Shown in pieces: positions 50,213 to 59,138 of a DNA stretch of 64,000 nt. Source of the DNA: UBA5429 sp942493315. Its GTDB lineage: Bacteria; Bacteroidota; Bacteroidia; Bacteroidales; WCHB1-69. Both the position numbers and the translations under genes were made by a program. Where the stretch lies: contig OW818690.1 of assembly GCA_942493315.1 (NCBI GenBank), positions 1,178,001 through 1,242,000 of the forward strand. The letters are read 5' to 3'. Numbering within the stretch: position 1 is the stretch's first letter; every line of letters begins with the position of its first letter. The notes beneath the pieces are model-generated. The model did not search any database and was not told the DNA's origin. It saw only the letters and a list, made by a program, of their open reading frames with translations.

Positions 50213-52243
50213 ATAAACAATCACCTTCTTTACTCCCATCTTGTTTTGGGCGGTAACTTTCAAAAAATAGGTGCCAGAAGGAAGTGTTTCTAAATTGATG
50301 GTTTTGTTGTTGTGATCCGATAAGATTAATTGTCCTAATAAAGTAAAAATCTCCACCTTAAATGGTTCATCGGCAATCTCTAAATAGATGTTTTGATGGG
50401 TGGGATTGGGATAAATGGTAAATGACAGGTTTTGATTCCACTGATTGATTGAAGATACGCTTTTTAGATAGAAAAGGTGTGGCTCAATAACACCCATATA
50501 AGGATGAAACTCCAGTTTGTTGTTGGAATTGGTTGCCTCAATATAATATTGAACAGTGTCGTTTGGATTCAAATTGCTGATAACCGCTTCATATTGAGAA
50601 GATTGTAACGTCATGGGAATCGTTTGATAATCGTTTTGATTTACTTTGTAGTGTAAGGAAACCGTGTGTGTGATTCCGGAGTTATTGCCCAATGAATATA
50701 CAGTCGCAGCTATCGTTACATTAGTTTGATAAGGTATGGAGTCCATAATGGGTTGATGCACAATACGTAACATATCACTTTCAGGTAATTGAATCGCTCT
50801 GCAATGCAACGCATCGGTGTCATACCAGTCGTTGTAGGAAACACCTATAATTTCATATCCCGGCATTGCTTCCTGATATGATGCTAATGCTGCTTGATAA
50901 CAACTGCTTCCATAAGTGGGATTCATGGGAACTAATACTTTGTTGTTTAGAATCAACGAGTTAGTATAAGGCTGATTATTAGGAGTATAAACCCGATACA
51001 CTTTGTATTTATTTCCATAAGAGGAGGTTTGATTGGCAAAATATTGAGCCGCATTTTCTAGATCAGTGTAGTTGGCATTGGTATTGGGAACTTGTAAAAT
51101 CATGATCTTATCAGGGGCTAAGAATTTTCCCCAGCAGTCAATGTGCTGAATATACGAATTGAGTGGATCCGGAATTTGATGATAAGTCTCTATTCCCAGA
51201 TAATGAAGGTAAATACTATCTAATTCAGTTTGATCGTAACAACTGTTTTCGTATGTCACCAAGTCACAGGATGCAGCGACACCCATTCCATCAGTCATGA
51301 AATTACCACCGGTATGCAACAAGGGCATTCCATAAACCGGTACACCGGTTGAAACGGCAAAGGCACGTGGTACTTGCGAGTCATTAGGACGATTTCTGTT
51401 GTAGGGAAAATCGATCACTTCTAATTGATGGATTTCATTTTCAACAAACCAGGGACCGTAATCTCTGGTCCAATGGGAGTTTGTCGCATTAAAAACATAC
51501 TTGATATGGGAACCATTAATGGAGTTATTGGTTAGATAATTCTGGATTGTATTAGCCGCAGTCTGATTGCTGCACACAATATATAGGGTGTCATCTTCCG
51601 CAATTTCCTGGATTAACTGGATTGGAACTCCAAAAGTAACACTACTTCCGGAGACTGATGCTCTGATCAAAGCGCCCCTTTGGGGTTCAAATTCTGCAAT
51701 CGATCTTACAGTTGTTGTCGGTGGAGCAGTAGCAGTAAACTGAGCCACTGTGATAGTGGTATTTTTACTGTTATTGGAAGTTACAACATCTCCAATATTG
51801 GCTACAGTAGCTGTTATCGTTTTATTTCCCGTTGCAGTAGGAGTCCAGCAAGGTAATTCAAAGTAGGTGTATTCTCCGGCATTAAGTGGAGTAGTGATTG
51901 TAATATTCTGATTATAAGCACTGTTGTCTGTAATTGTAAGGGTAAAATTGGATGCAGCAGTTGATCCGTAATTGTTTACTTTAACATAAAAAGCGATGGG
52001 AACATTCAGATAGGCAAACGTGGCAGAATAGTGAGTTGTTAATTCAGAAATTCCCAAATCTTCTCCTGTGAGGTTGGATTTCGGACCATTCTGATACACA
52101 AAAGGATAACATTTGATCTCCTGATTATAGGTAAATGTGGAATTATCCCAATCTCTGTTTATGGATGACTGATTTTCTTGTGCAAAAAGAGAAAACGAAA
52201 TGAAAACAAGAAAAGATAAGGTAACTAATTTTAATAATTTCAT
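50210..52243 (-). CDS. T9SS-secreted peptidylarginine deiminase, PPAD-like
   Basis: 677 residues: signal peptide ending SLFAQ, a CARDB/Ig-like domain (about 60-170), a deiminase domain (about 175-500), a further beta domain, and a type A sorting domain (IYPNPTHQNIYLEI, LLGQLILSD, LPSGTYFLKV). Candidate catalytic residues are Asp261 (HWTRDYGPWF), His367 and Asp369 (QHIDCWGK), Asn428 and Cys481 (DALHCRA). Their spacing matches PPAD of Porphyromonas gingivalis (D130, H236, D238, N297, C351) to within one residue. Arg283 and Arg285 (YNRNRPND) fall exactly where PPAD has R152 and R154, which bind the substrate C-terminus. It probably converts C-terminal arginines of peptides to citrulline outside the cell. 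Confidence 0.88.
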   Translation of the reverse strand: MKLLKLVTLSFLVFISFSLFAQENQSSINRDWDNSTFTYNQEIKCYPFVYQNGPKSNLTGEDLGISELTTHYSATFAYLNVPIAFYVKVNNYGSTAASNFTLTITDNSAYNQNITITTPLNAGEYTYFELPCWTPTATGNKTITATVANIGDVVTSNNSKNTTITVAQFTATAPPTTTVRSIAEFEPQRGALIRASVSGSSVTFGVPIQLIQEIAEDDTLYIVCSNQTAANTIQNYLTNNSINGSHIKYVFNATNSHWTRDYGPWFVENEIHQLEVIDFPYNRNRPNDSQVPRAFAVSTGVPVYGMPLLHTGGNFMTDGMGVAASCDLVTYENSCYDQTELDSIYLHYLGIETYHQIPDPLNSYIQHIDCWGKFLAPDKIMILQVPNTNANYTDLENAAQYFANQTSSYGNKYKVYRVYTPNNQPYTNSLILNNKVLVPMNPTYGSSCYQAALASYQEAMPGYEIIGVSYNDWYDTDALHCRAIQLPESDMLRIVHQPIMDSIPYQTNVTIAATVYSLGNNSGITHTVSLHYKVNQNDYQTIPMTLQSSQYEAVISNLNPNDTVQYYIEATNSNNKLEFHPYMGVIEPHLFYLKSVSSINQWNQNLSFTIYPNPTHQNIYLEIADEPFKVEIFTLLGQLILSDHNNKTINLETLPSGTYFLKVTAQNKMGVKKVIVY

Positions 52244-52262
52244 ATATTGATGTTATATAATG

Positions 52263-52991
52263 TTAAATTTTTTTCATCGCTTTTTTGAAAGCAAAATAGG
52301 AGAGTACTGATAAGAATAATAAATATCCGATCAGAATCCACAAACTTCCATATAATCCGCTCATCCCTTTTCCTAAGAGTAAAGCACGACTAATATCTAC
52401 AGAATGTGCAAATGGTAATGCATATCCAAAAGTATCAAATACGCCACCGATCATCTTTAAATCCATCCAGGCACCACTAAAAAGGGATGCAATAGTGATG
52501 AAAATGGAACCGACAGCAGATACTTGATTCAAAGTAAAAAGAGACCCAAAAATCACACCTAAGAAAATGAATATAAATGCAGTGATCATTAAAATCAATG
52601 ATGCTACAATGATGTTGGTAAATTCAGCTCCTAAAAATATAGCTATAACAAAACAAATGATGGTTTGTAAAATGGCTAGTGGGATAAAGGGTAACGTGTA
52701 AGATAAAATATAATCTTTTGGTTTTAAAGGAGTTGTGTATAGTCTTATCAAAAATGCATTTTGTCGGTCTTTGGCAATCAAAATAGAACAGAACATGGTT
52801 AGAAATGCAAAACAGAAAACGATAATGCCGGGAGCTAACGATGCAGGTTTAAAAATATCTAACTGAACACCTTTTTGGATCGAGGAAAAAAGGATAAGAA
52901 AGCCTACAGGCATAACGATTCCAAGGAGCATGGTCACTTTATCACGGTACACCTCTTTTAAATTACGAAGAGCTAATTGATAGAATTTCAT
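52263..52991 (-). CDS. ABC-2 type transporter permease
   Basis: 242 residues with six hydrophobic helices and the ABC-2 layout. The cytoplasmic N-terminus (MKFYQLALRNLKEVYRDK) resembles NodJ/DrrB-type permeases, and the fifth-helix region (FSGAWMDLKMIGGVFDTFGYALPFAHSVD) fits the family. Together with the ATPase encoded just upstream it forms an exporter, possibly for a lipid or drug. The start overlaps the ATPase stop by 4 bases. Confidence 0.85.
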   Translation of the reverse strand: MKFYQLALRNLKEVYRDKVTMLLGIVMPVGFLILFSSIQKGVQLDIFKPASLAPGIIVFCFAFLTMFCSILIAKDRQNAFLIRLYTTPLKPKDYILSYTLPFIPLAILQTIICFVIAIFLGAEFTNIIVASLILMITAFIFIFLGVIFGSLFTLNQVSAVGSIFITIASLFSGAWMDLKMIGGVFDTFGYALPFAHSVDISRALLLGKGMSGLYGSLWILIGYLLFLSVLSYFAFKKAMKKI

Positions 52992-53911
52992 GATAAACGC
53001 TCCTTTCCGGTCAGTTGTAAAAAGACATCATCTAAAGTGGGCTCTGTCATACTGATATGTTTCAAGTGAATTTGGTTGTTTTTCAAATATTCGGTGATTC
53101 CATATAGATCAAATTGAGTTGCTTTAATGGTTAATTCATTTTGATTTAAAGATGTCACGCCAAAATGATTCGTGCAATAGTCAACCAAGTCAGAGTTAAA
53201 ACCACTTCCTTTTATTGTTAAAATCCGTTCTTTATCGCATAATTCTTTCAATTCTGAGGATGTCCCATTTGCAATGATCACTCCACTTTCCATAATAGCG
53301 ATATGATCTGCTAAGGAATCTGCTTCTTCAAGATAATGGGTGGTAAGTAAAATGGTTTTGTGACGTTTTAGTTTTTCAATGTAGTTCCAGACCGATTTTC
53401 TGGAGTGAGGATCGAGTCCTAATGTGGGTTCATCTAAGAAAAGAATCTCTGGATCTGACATTAAAGCCATGGCAATACTAAGTCTTCTTTGCAATCCTCC
53501 GGATAATTTTTTAGCCTGATCTTTACGATCTTCTATCTCTAAAAGATCCATGAGATTGAGGGCTCTTTTTTTGTTTTCCGCTGAACTTAATCCGAAAACG
53601 CCACCCATCAAAAGTAAATTTTCCTTTGAAGTTAAGTGTTCTGCAATAGCTGATTCCTGAGGGGAAACCCCAATAATTTTTTTAATATCTTGTGGATTGG
53701 AGGATAATGGATATCCATTCAAATAAGCTTCTCCGGATGTTGGAGGAAAAAGACAACATAACATTTTTATGGTGGTAGATTTACCTGCTCCATTGGTTCC
53801 TAAAAGAGAGAAAATCTCTCCTTTTCGGATCTCCAGATTGAGCGAATTAACGGCAATTCTATCCCCAAATTGTTTAGTAAGTTGGTTGGTGCGAATAGCA
53901 ATTTGTTCCAT
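52988..53911 (-). CDS. ABC transporter ATP-binding protein
   Basis: 307 residues from the ATG at 53911 (MEQIAIRTNQLTKQFGDR). Walker A GTNGAGKSTT, signature LSGGLQRRLSIAM, Walker B EILFLDEPTLGLDP and H-loop TTHYLEEAD are all intact. It belongs to the DrrA/CcmA-like group and pairs with the permease gene through a 4-base overlap (ATGA). A -7 box is at 53936-53944. The exported substrate is unknown. Confidence 0.93.
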   Translation of the reverse strand: MEQIAIRTNQLTKQFGDRIAVNSLNLEIRKGEIFSLLGTNGAGKSTTIKMLCCLFPPTSGEAYLNGYPLSSNPQDIKKIIGVSPQESAIAEHLTSKENLLLMGGVFGLSSAENKKRALNLMDLLEIEDRKDQAKKLSGGLQRRLSIAMALMSDPEILFLDEPTLGLDPHSRKSVWNYIEKLKRHKTILLTTHYLEEADSLADHIAIMESGVIIANGTSSELKELCDKERILTIKGSGFNSDLVDYCTNHFGVTSLNQNELTIKATQFDLYGITEYLKNNQIHLKHISMTEPTLDDVFLQLTGKERLS

Positions 53912-53935
53912 TTTATTTATACTAATTTTGAATTG

Positions 53936-53944
53936 GCAAATATA
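53936..53944 (-). promoter_or_regulatory. -7 box for the ABC exporter operon
   Basis: The minus strand reads TATATTTGC, 24 bases upstream of the ATPase start. Confidence 0.55.
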
Positions 53945-54040
53945 AAAAATTTTAAGGTTTATCACTCATCCTAATATAATACCTTTTGTTTTGATTTTTA
54001 ACCTTTTGTATAACACATTTTTCTGTCCATAAAAAAGTTG

Positions 54041-54049
54041 TAAATTTGC
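54041..54049 (+). promoter_or_regulatory. -7 box for the T9SS gene at 54077
   Basis: TAAATTTGC, 27 bases before the ATG. Confidence 0.5.
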
Positions 54050-54076
54050 CATTATTTTTTTTAAAAATTGACAAAT

Positions 54077-54916
54077 ATGAAAACAAAGTTATTTTTTTTG
54101 GGATTATTTTTTATTTCTTTTTTTCTAAAGGCACAGGTTTCATTACCCTATTATTCCGGTTTTGACAATTCAGCACAACAATCGGGTTGGGTAGAGTTCA
54201 AAAAAGGTTCAACTCAATACAGTCATTGGGGTTATAACAGTTTTAGTGCTTTTTCTGCACCTACATGTATCAGTCATGATTATTCCCCATCAACCGGAAT
54301 AACCATTACAGATAACTGGTATGTTTCACCTGGTTTTGTGATTCCAAACGGAGGAACTTTGGATTCCATTCGGTATATGTTTAATGGTTATTCAGTTCCG
54401 GACAATACCGATACCATTGCGATTTATTTACTAACGGGATCTCAAAATCCATCTTTAGCTTCGATGATCACTTTGTTGTTTGAATTTAGAGGAAATGATT
54501 ATCAAAACGATTATACTTTTCACAAACTGGATACCATTCCGTTAACCGGATCTGCTCAAAGTCAGTACATTGCCATCAGATATCGAAATACAGATTGTAG
54601 TTCAAAATGGTTGTCAGTAAACATCGACAACGTAGCAATTAGTGGAAATGGCAATAGTTCCATAGATCAATTTACACAAAATCAAGAGATAACCATTTTC
54701 CCTAATCCCTCTCATGGATTTTTTAAATTGGATACAGATCAGATGATTGATGGGGTTAAGATTTTTAATCTTTTGGGACAAGAGTTGACTTCTTCCGATT
54801 ACTTTTTTAATAATTTAAATAATTCAATTGAATTCAAAACAGAATATCAAGGAATTTATGTTATTCAATATCAAATCAATGGAAATAAAAAATCTCAAAA
54901 AATCATCTTACAATAA
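54077..54916 (+). CDS. T9SS-secreted cleaved-adhesin-like protein
   Basis: 279 residues from the ATG at 54077. Signal peptide (MKTKLFFLGLFFISFFLKAQ), then a jelly-roll-like domain of about 175 residues: the pattern YYSGFDNS...W, NWYVSPGFVIPNGGTL and IAIRYRNTD...SVNIDNVAISG resembles the cleaved-adhesin/MAM-like domains of Bacteroidota surface proteins. A type A sorting domain ends it (IFPNPSHGFFKLD, IFNLLGQELTSS, YQGIYVIQYQ). Probably a carbohydrate- or protein-binding surface protein. The ArsF-like gene follows after 5 bases. Confidence 0.75.
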   Translation: MKTKLFFLGLFFISFFLKAQVSLPYYSGFDNSAQQSGWVEFKKGSTQYSHWGYNSFSAFSAPTCISHDYSPSTGITITDNWYVSPGFVIPNGGTLDSIRYMFNGYSVPDNTDTIAIYLLTGSQNPSLASMITLLFEFRGNDYQNDYTFHKLDTIPLTGSAQSQYIAIRYRNTDCSSKWLSVNIDNVAISGNGNSSIDQFTQNQEITIFPNPSHGFFKLDTDQMIDGVKIFNLLGQELTSSDYFFNNLNNSIEFKTEYQGIYVIQYQINGNKKSQKIILQ

Positions 54917-54921
54917 AACTT

Positions 54922-55341
54922 ATGAAAACAAAAATAGTATGTAATATTCTCTTTATTGGGTTATTATTCTCTCAATTTTCTCTATTGGCACAAACATCAA
55001 GTAGTGATTCAATACCCAAGATCAGGGTTTATTATTTCCATGCTACCAATCGTTGTGAAACTTGTCTGGCTTGTGAGCATGTTTGTTTTGAAATCCTGGA
55101 GCAAGAGTTTAAAAGCGAAATCGAGAAAGGAACAATTTTTTACAAAGCCATCAATATTGATGAAGAGCAAAACAAAGCATTGGTAACTCAGTACAAAATT
55201 ATGTTTTCCACACTTTTGTTTATTGATCAAAAAGGGAATGTAACCGATTTATCCGATAAAGCTTTTGAGAATGCATTAGAGCATCCGGATGTTTATAAAA
55301 ATCTGATCCGAAGTGAAGTTTTTAAAATGTTAAACGAATGA
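54922..55341 (+). CDS. Exported thioredoxin-fold protein, ArsF-like
   Basis: 139 residues with a signal peptide ending SLLAQ. The motif YYFHATNRCETCLACE carries a CxxCxxC-type cysteine cluster (CETCLAC) at the usual thioredoxin-fold position. This resembles the family annotated as nitrophenyl-compound nitroreductase subunit ArsF. The function of that family is not well established; a periplasmic redox role is reasonable. It ends exactly where the convergent DUF389 gene ends (no gap). Confidence 0.7.
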   Translation: MKTKIVCNILFIGLLFSQFSLLAQTSSSDSIPKIRVYYFHATNRCETCLACEHVCFEILEQEFKSEIEKGTIFYKAINIDEEQNKALVTQYKIMFSTLLFIDQKGNVTDLSDKAFENALEHPDVYKNLIRSEVFKMLNE

Positions 55342-56658
55342 TTATTTGAAAATTAATTCAATTTGATCCGTTTTCATTCTTTCCAGTAACCATTTTTTGA
55401 TTTTTTCTTTATCAGAAGCGGAAATCTCACTTTTAAGTTCGAGAACAATTATCGTTTGCGGCACTGATTCTGTGGAATTAGGTTTGAATCTTTTAGATTG
55501 AGCAACGATACAACTTTTAACATCCGGAAAAAAAACGGAAATTTCATTTACTAATGATTGTCCAATTATAACATTTTGTTGCAAAGAATCGAGTTGTTGC
55601 TGTTTTTGTCGGAGCAGAACATTCATATTATTAAGTTGTTCTTTCAATCTGAAGATCTCTTTATTTTGGGAATCATCAGCATTTAATGAGAAACCTTGTT
55701 CAATAATCAGATCCCCTTTTAAATCAAAATCGTTTAATTTTTGAGTTATTTCTTGTTTTTGTTTATCCGAAAGTTCATTTCCGGCATATACCAATTTGAT
55801 CCGTTTTTGATCTGCTTTAATTTCATTTTTTAGCAAAAAACTACCTTCATAAAAGCTTACATTATCAATAAATTTTTCTGCATTTTGTTTGAATCTTTCC
55901 TCTTTAACCAATTGATAACCAAAGTAAATACTTGGAATTAATATCAATGAAATGATGAATGTTAATAATCTGTTAATTTTTGTTTTTTTCTTTGCATCTA
56001 CTATATTGCTGATAGGAAATTTAAATAGTTTTGAGACCCAAGTAGCAGCAAGAGCAATAAAAATGGTATTGATCAAAAACAGGTAAAAAGCACCGAAGAA
56101 AAAGTGAAATTGTGCTGTTGCCAAACCGTACCCAGCTGTGCATAATGGAGGCATTAAGGCAGTTGCAATAGCAACACCGGGTAATACATTCCCTTTTTGT
56201 TTACTGCTTAATGTAATAATTCCTGCACCACCTCCAAAAAGTGCTATCAGTACATCGTAAATAGTAGGACTTGTTCTTGCCAGCAATTCTGAATGTGCTG
56301 TTGCAATGGGAGATAGAGAAAAATACAGAGTGGAAGTAATTAAACTCGTGATTACTGCAAAAGAGAAATTTTTCAGAGATTTTGAAAATAGTGTGCCATC
56401 ATAAATGGCAATACTATAGCCCATTCCGGTAATGGGACCCATTAATGGGGAAATCAACATAGCACCTATAATCACAGCTGTTGAATTCATATTCAATCCA
56501 ATCGAAGCAACTAAGATGGCAAAAACTAAAATCCAAAGATTGGGACCTTTAAAAATCACCCCTTTTTGGATCTCATTATGGATCGTCTCCTGTTTTTCTA
56601 ATTCGTGATTCAAATTAAAATAATGGATAAACTGTTTAAGATAGGATATTATTTTCAT
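55342..56658 (-). CDS. DUF389 (TIGR00341-like) membrane protein
   Basis: 438 residues. A cytoplasmic N-terminal helix precedes about six membrane helices, including the conserved AVIIGAMLISPLMGPITGMGYS and GVAIATALMPPLCTAGYGLA segments that mark DUF389. After the last helix (about residues 230-250) comes a roughly 190-residue soluble tail with a coiled-coil stretch (LKEQLNNMNVLLRQKQQQLDSLQQ, about 330-355). The family has no known activity. It lies 3 bases after the M1 peptidase gene on the same strand. Confidence 0.85.
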   Translation of the reverse strand: MKIISYLKQFIHYFNLNHELEKQETIHNEIQKGVIFKGPNLWILVFAILVASIGLNMNSTAVIIGAMLISPLMGPITGMGYSIAIYDGTLFSKSLKNFSFAVITSLITSTLYFSLSPIATAHSELLARTSPTIYDVLIALFGGGAGIITLSSKQKGNVLPGVAIATALMPPLCTAGYGLATAQFHFFFGAFYLFLINTIFIALAATWVSKLFKFPISNIVDAKKKTKINRLLTFIISLILIPSIYFGYQLVKEERFKQNAEKFIDNVSFYEGSFLLKNEIKADQKRIKLVYAGNELSDKQKQEITQKLNDFDLKGDLIIEQGFSLNADDSQNKEIFRLKEQLNNMNVLLRQKQQQLDSLQQNVIIGQSLVNEISVFFPDVKSCIVAQSKRFKPNSTESVPQTIIVLELKSEISASDKEKIKKWLLERMKTDQIELIFK

Positions 56659-56661
56659 GTT

Positions 56662-58395
56662 CTAAAGTTTTTCATTTTTTTTCAATGAAATGTATGAAAA
56701 GTTGGGATTAATCTTGATATTTCCATACCCTTTTAATGCTTTTTGTTGAACATCAACAGTAGGATTGATTGTGATATTTCCGTAGTCAGTTTCCACAACA
56801 ATCGGTAATTTAAACTGATTTCCCACATTTTTCCACCGATAGGTTAAAATATACTCATTTTTAGGTGTATCATAGGTGAGATTCCACTCTAATTGAGGGC
56901 ATACTCTACTATAAACATATTGATCAAAAAACCATTGGTAATCCTTTCCGGTTAACTCATTAACCACTTTGATAAAATCTGTTGTGGTTACAATACTGTA
57001 TTTATGTCTGTTGTAATAGGTTCTAAGGATATTGTTGAATAATTGGTCATCATTCAATATATTTCTTAGAGTATGTAACATCAAAGCACCTTTCATATAG
57101 GGATCAGAATCTTTATAATTGGAATAATTTACATCACGCGGACCCACTAATGGTCTTTTATTTTGGACAACAATACCGTACTGATATTTCATCATGGTCA
57201 AATAAAAGTCGTAACCCATTTTTTGTTCCATAAAATACGCATCCATAAAAGTTGTAAATCCTTCATGTAACCACATTTCGGCATTATCACCGGCAGATAA
57301 ACTGTTGCCCCACCATTCGTGCCCGGTTTCATGTAAAATGATATAATCAACTGGACCATAAGTATTCTGAAATTTATTTCCATACGCAATTGCAGTCTGG
57401 TGTTCCATTCCCATAAATGGGCTCTCCACCATTTTATATCCATCATTCCACCAAGGAAATGGAGCTATTGTGTTTTCGTAGAACTCAACCACTTCAACCG
57501 CTTGTTTAAACTGACTTCTGGCGATATCCATATCATAAGTGAGGGCATAAAACTCCAGGTCACGTTTTATTCCTTTATTAGAGTAAGGAATGGTAAATCT
57601 TACATAATCACCAACATAAAAGCTTATATTGTAAGTATTTATGGGATAACTTGTTTTCCAAACGAATTTTTCTTTCTCTTCCATTTTTGTTTGTTCCACT
57701 AATCTTCCATTGCTCACACAAAATAAACCTTTAGGAACAGTCATAGAAAAACGAACTGAATCAGGTTCATCAGAAAGGTGATCTTTTACAGGAAACCAGA
57801 TATGAGCTCCCATTCCCTGACATGCGACGGAAACCCATGGATTGTTATTTTCATCCTTTTTCCATACAAATCCTCCTTCCCAAGGGGGACGTTTTGCTTT
57901 TAAAGGACTACCAGAGTAATAGATTCTGATTTTATAATCTTTATTTTTTGGAATTATTTTTTGAAATAAAACATATACAGTACTATATTTTCTCACAAAC
58001 TGGAGCGTGTCATTTTGGAAAACAATGGCATCAATTTTCATATTTTGACTTAAATCAAGCTGTAATGTATCAGAAACAACATGGTCTCCTCTTATTGTAA
58101 GATTACCTGATTCAGCCTGATCATCACTGGTTTTATTCATTTTAAAATAAATATCGACATACCCTTGGATTTGTTTTTTAGGAATATTCAGATCAAGATT
58201 GATATCATAATAAGTAACATCAAAAATTTGTCTCAATTCAGAATTGGTACCCAATAGATAATCTTCCTCCTTAAATTCAGGATATTTTCCCGGATTTTTT
58301 GGTGTTTTGTATGTCAGATTGATACCGATCAATGAACAGGAAGTTCCCAAAATCGTGAGCCAAATAAAAAGTTGAAATTTAATAAAATGAGTCAT
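56662..58395 (-). CDS. Lipoprotein M1-family aminopeptidase
   Basis: 577 residues. A lipoprotein signal (ending ILGTSC) suggests anchoring in the envelope. The gluzincin site HETGHEWWGNSLSAGDNAEMW ends in LHE, so HExxH is followed after 18 residues by the third zinc ligand Glu. MGMEHQTAIAYG takes the place of the GAMEN exopeptidase motif. The N-terminal beta domain is present, but the long C-terminal helical domain of PepN is not, giving a short M1 form. It trims N-terminal residues from peptides, probably in the periplasm. The -7 box is at 58415-58423. Confidence 0.9.
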   Translation of the reverse strand: MTHFIKFQLFIWLTILGTSCSLIGINLTYKTPKNPGKYPEFKEEDYLLGTNSELRQIFDVTYYDINLDLNIPKKQIQGYVDIYFKMNKTSDDQAESGNLTIRGDHVVSDTLQLDLSQNMKIDAIVFQNDTLQFVRKYSTVYVLFQKIIPKNKDYKIRIYYSGSPLKAKRPPWEGGFVWKKDENNNPWVSVACQGMGAHIWFPVKDHLSDEPDSVRFSMTVPKGLFCVSNGRLVEQTKMEEKEKFVWKTSYPINTYNISFYVGDYVRFTIPYSNKGIKRDLEFYALTYDMDIARSQFKQAVEVVEFYENTIAPFPWWNDGYKMVESPFMGMEHQTAIAYGNKFQNTYGPVDYIILHETGHEWWGNSLSAGDNAEMWLHEGFTTFMDAYFMEQKMGYDFYLTMMKYQYGIVVQNKRPLVGPRDVNYSNYKDSDPYMKGALMLHTLRNILNDDQLFNNILRTYYNRHKYSIVTTTDFIKVVNELTGKDYQWFFDQYVYSRVCPQLEWNLTYDTPKNEYILTYRWKNVGNQFKLPIVVETDYGNITINPTVDVQQKALKGYGNIKINPNFSYISLKKNEKL

Positions 58396-58414
58396 ATTTT
58401 TCTGATTTTTTTTT

Positions 58415-58423
58415 GCAAAAGTA
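58415..58423 (-). promoter_or_regulatory. -7 box for the M1 peptidase gene
   Basis: The minus strand reads TACTTTTGC, 19 bases upstream of the start at 58395. Confidence 0.55.
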
Positions 58424-58573
58424 ATAAATTTTTATTTCTAATCTTTAGTGAAACAAAAGATGTAACAAAATAAATTTTAACTCGTAGATCATGAGTACTA
58501 AAAATAATTTTGAATTTAAACTCTCAAAATTGAAAAAAATTAAGTATATTCGCCTATTGATTGAATAAGCTTT

Positions 58574-58984
58574 ATGAAAAGATTTATACTGTTGTTATTA
58601 ATAGCTACAACCATCACTTTTGGATTCGTTTCCTGTTCTAAACCCATTGAATTTAAAGTTCATATTAACAATAATACACCCTATACAATCGATAAACTGG
58701 AATTTGGAGGATCAATTTCAGGTCCTGAAATTTCAATTCCCCCAATGAGTTCTTCAGAGTCATTTTATATCACATACACGGAAAGCTTTAATGATTTATT
58801 TGAGGAACCGGAATGTTTAATTTCCATTTCAAGTTATACCGGCCCCAATGGTTCCAAAACAAACACAATCTGGAGATATTTTAAAATGAATGAATTTAGT
58901 GCCAGCGAAGATAATGCGATTAGTGTTCAGTTAGATCCACTCTCCTTTTATGAGAATGATATCTTTCAATTTATTACCAATTAA
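58574..58984 (+). CDS. Small lipoprotein of unknown function
   Basis: 136 residues with a lipoprotein signal (MKRFILLLLIATTITFGFVSC). The mature part is beta-rich, starting FKVHINNNTPYTIDKLEF, which suggests a small sandwich or C2-like fold; no family is recognised. It stands alone, with a weak TATATTCGC box about 25 bases upstream. Confidence 0.6.
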   Translation: MKRFILLLLIATTITFGFVSCSKPIEFKVHINNNTPYTIDKLEFGGSISGPEISIPPMSSSESFYITYTESFNDLFEEPECLISISSYTGPNGSKTNTIWRYFKMNEFSASEDNAISVQLDPLSFYENDIFQFITN

Positions 58985-59042
58985 TCGATAAATCACCTTT
59001 TTTGTTTTCTGTCCTAGCTCTGATCATTTCAAAAATTTTCAG

Positions 59043-59072
59043 TATGTTTGCATTATTATATTAGCTAATATA
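59043..59072 (+). promoter_or_regulatory. Candidate hutH control region: -7 box plus palindrome
   Basis: TATGTTTGC at 59043-59051 matches the -7 consensus. A 16-base perfect palindrome, TATATTAGCTAATATA (59057-59072), lies over the expected start site, about 67 bases before the hutH ATG. AT-rich palindromes arise easily by chance, so operator function is tentative. Confidence 0.4.
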
Positions 59073-59138
59073 TATATTTAAATATTAGTAAATTAGTTTT
59101 TTAAATTCTGAATTAATAACCATAAATCATTCCTAATA

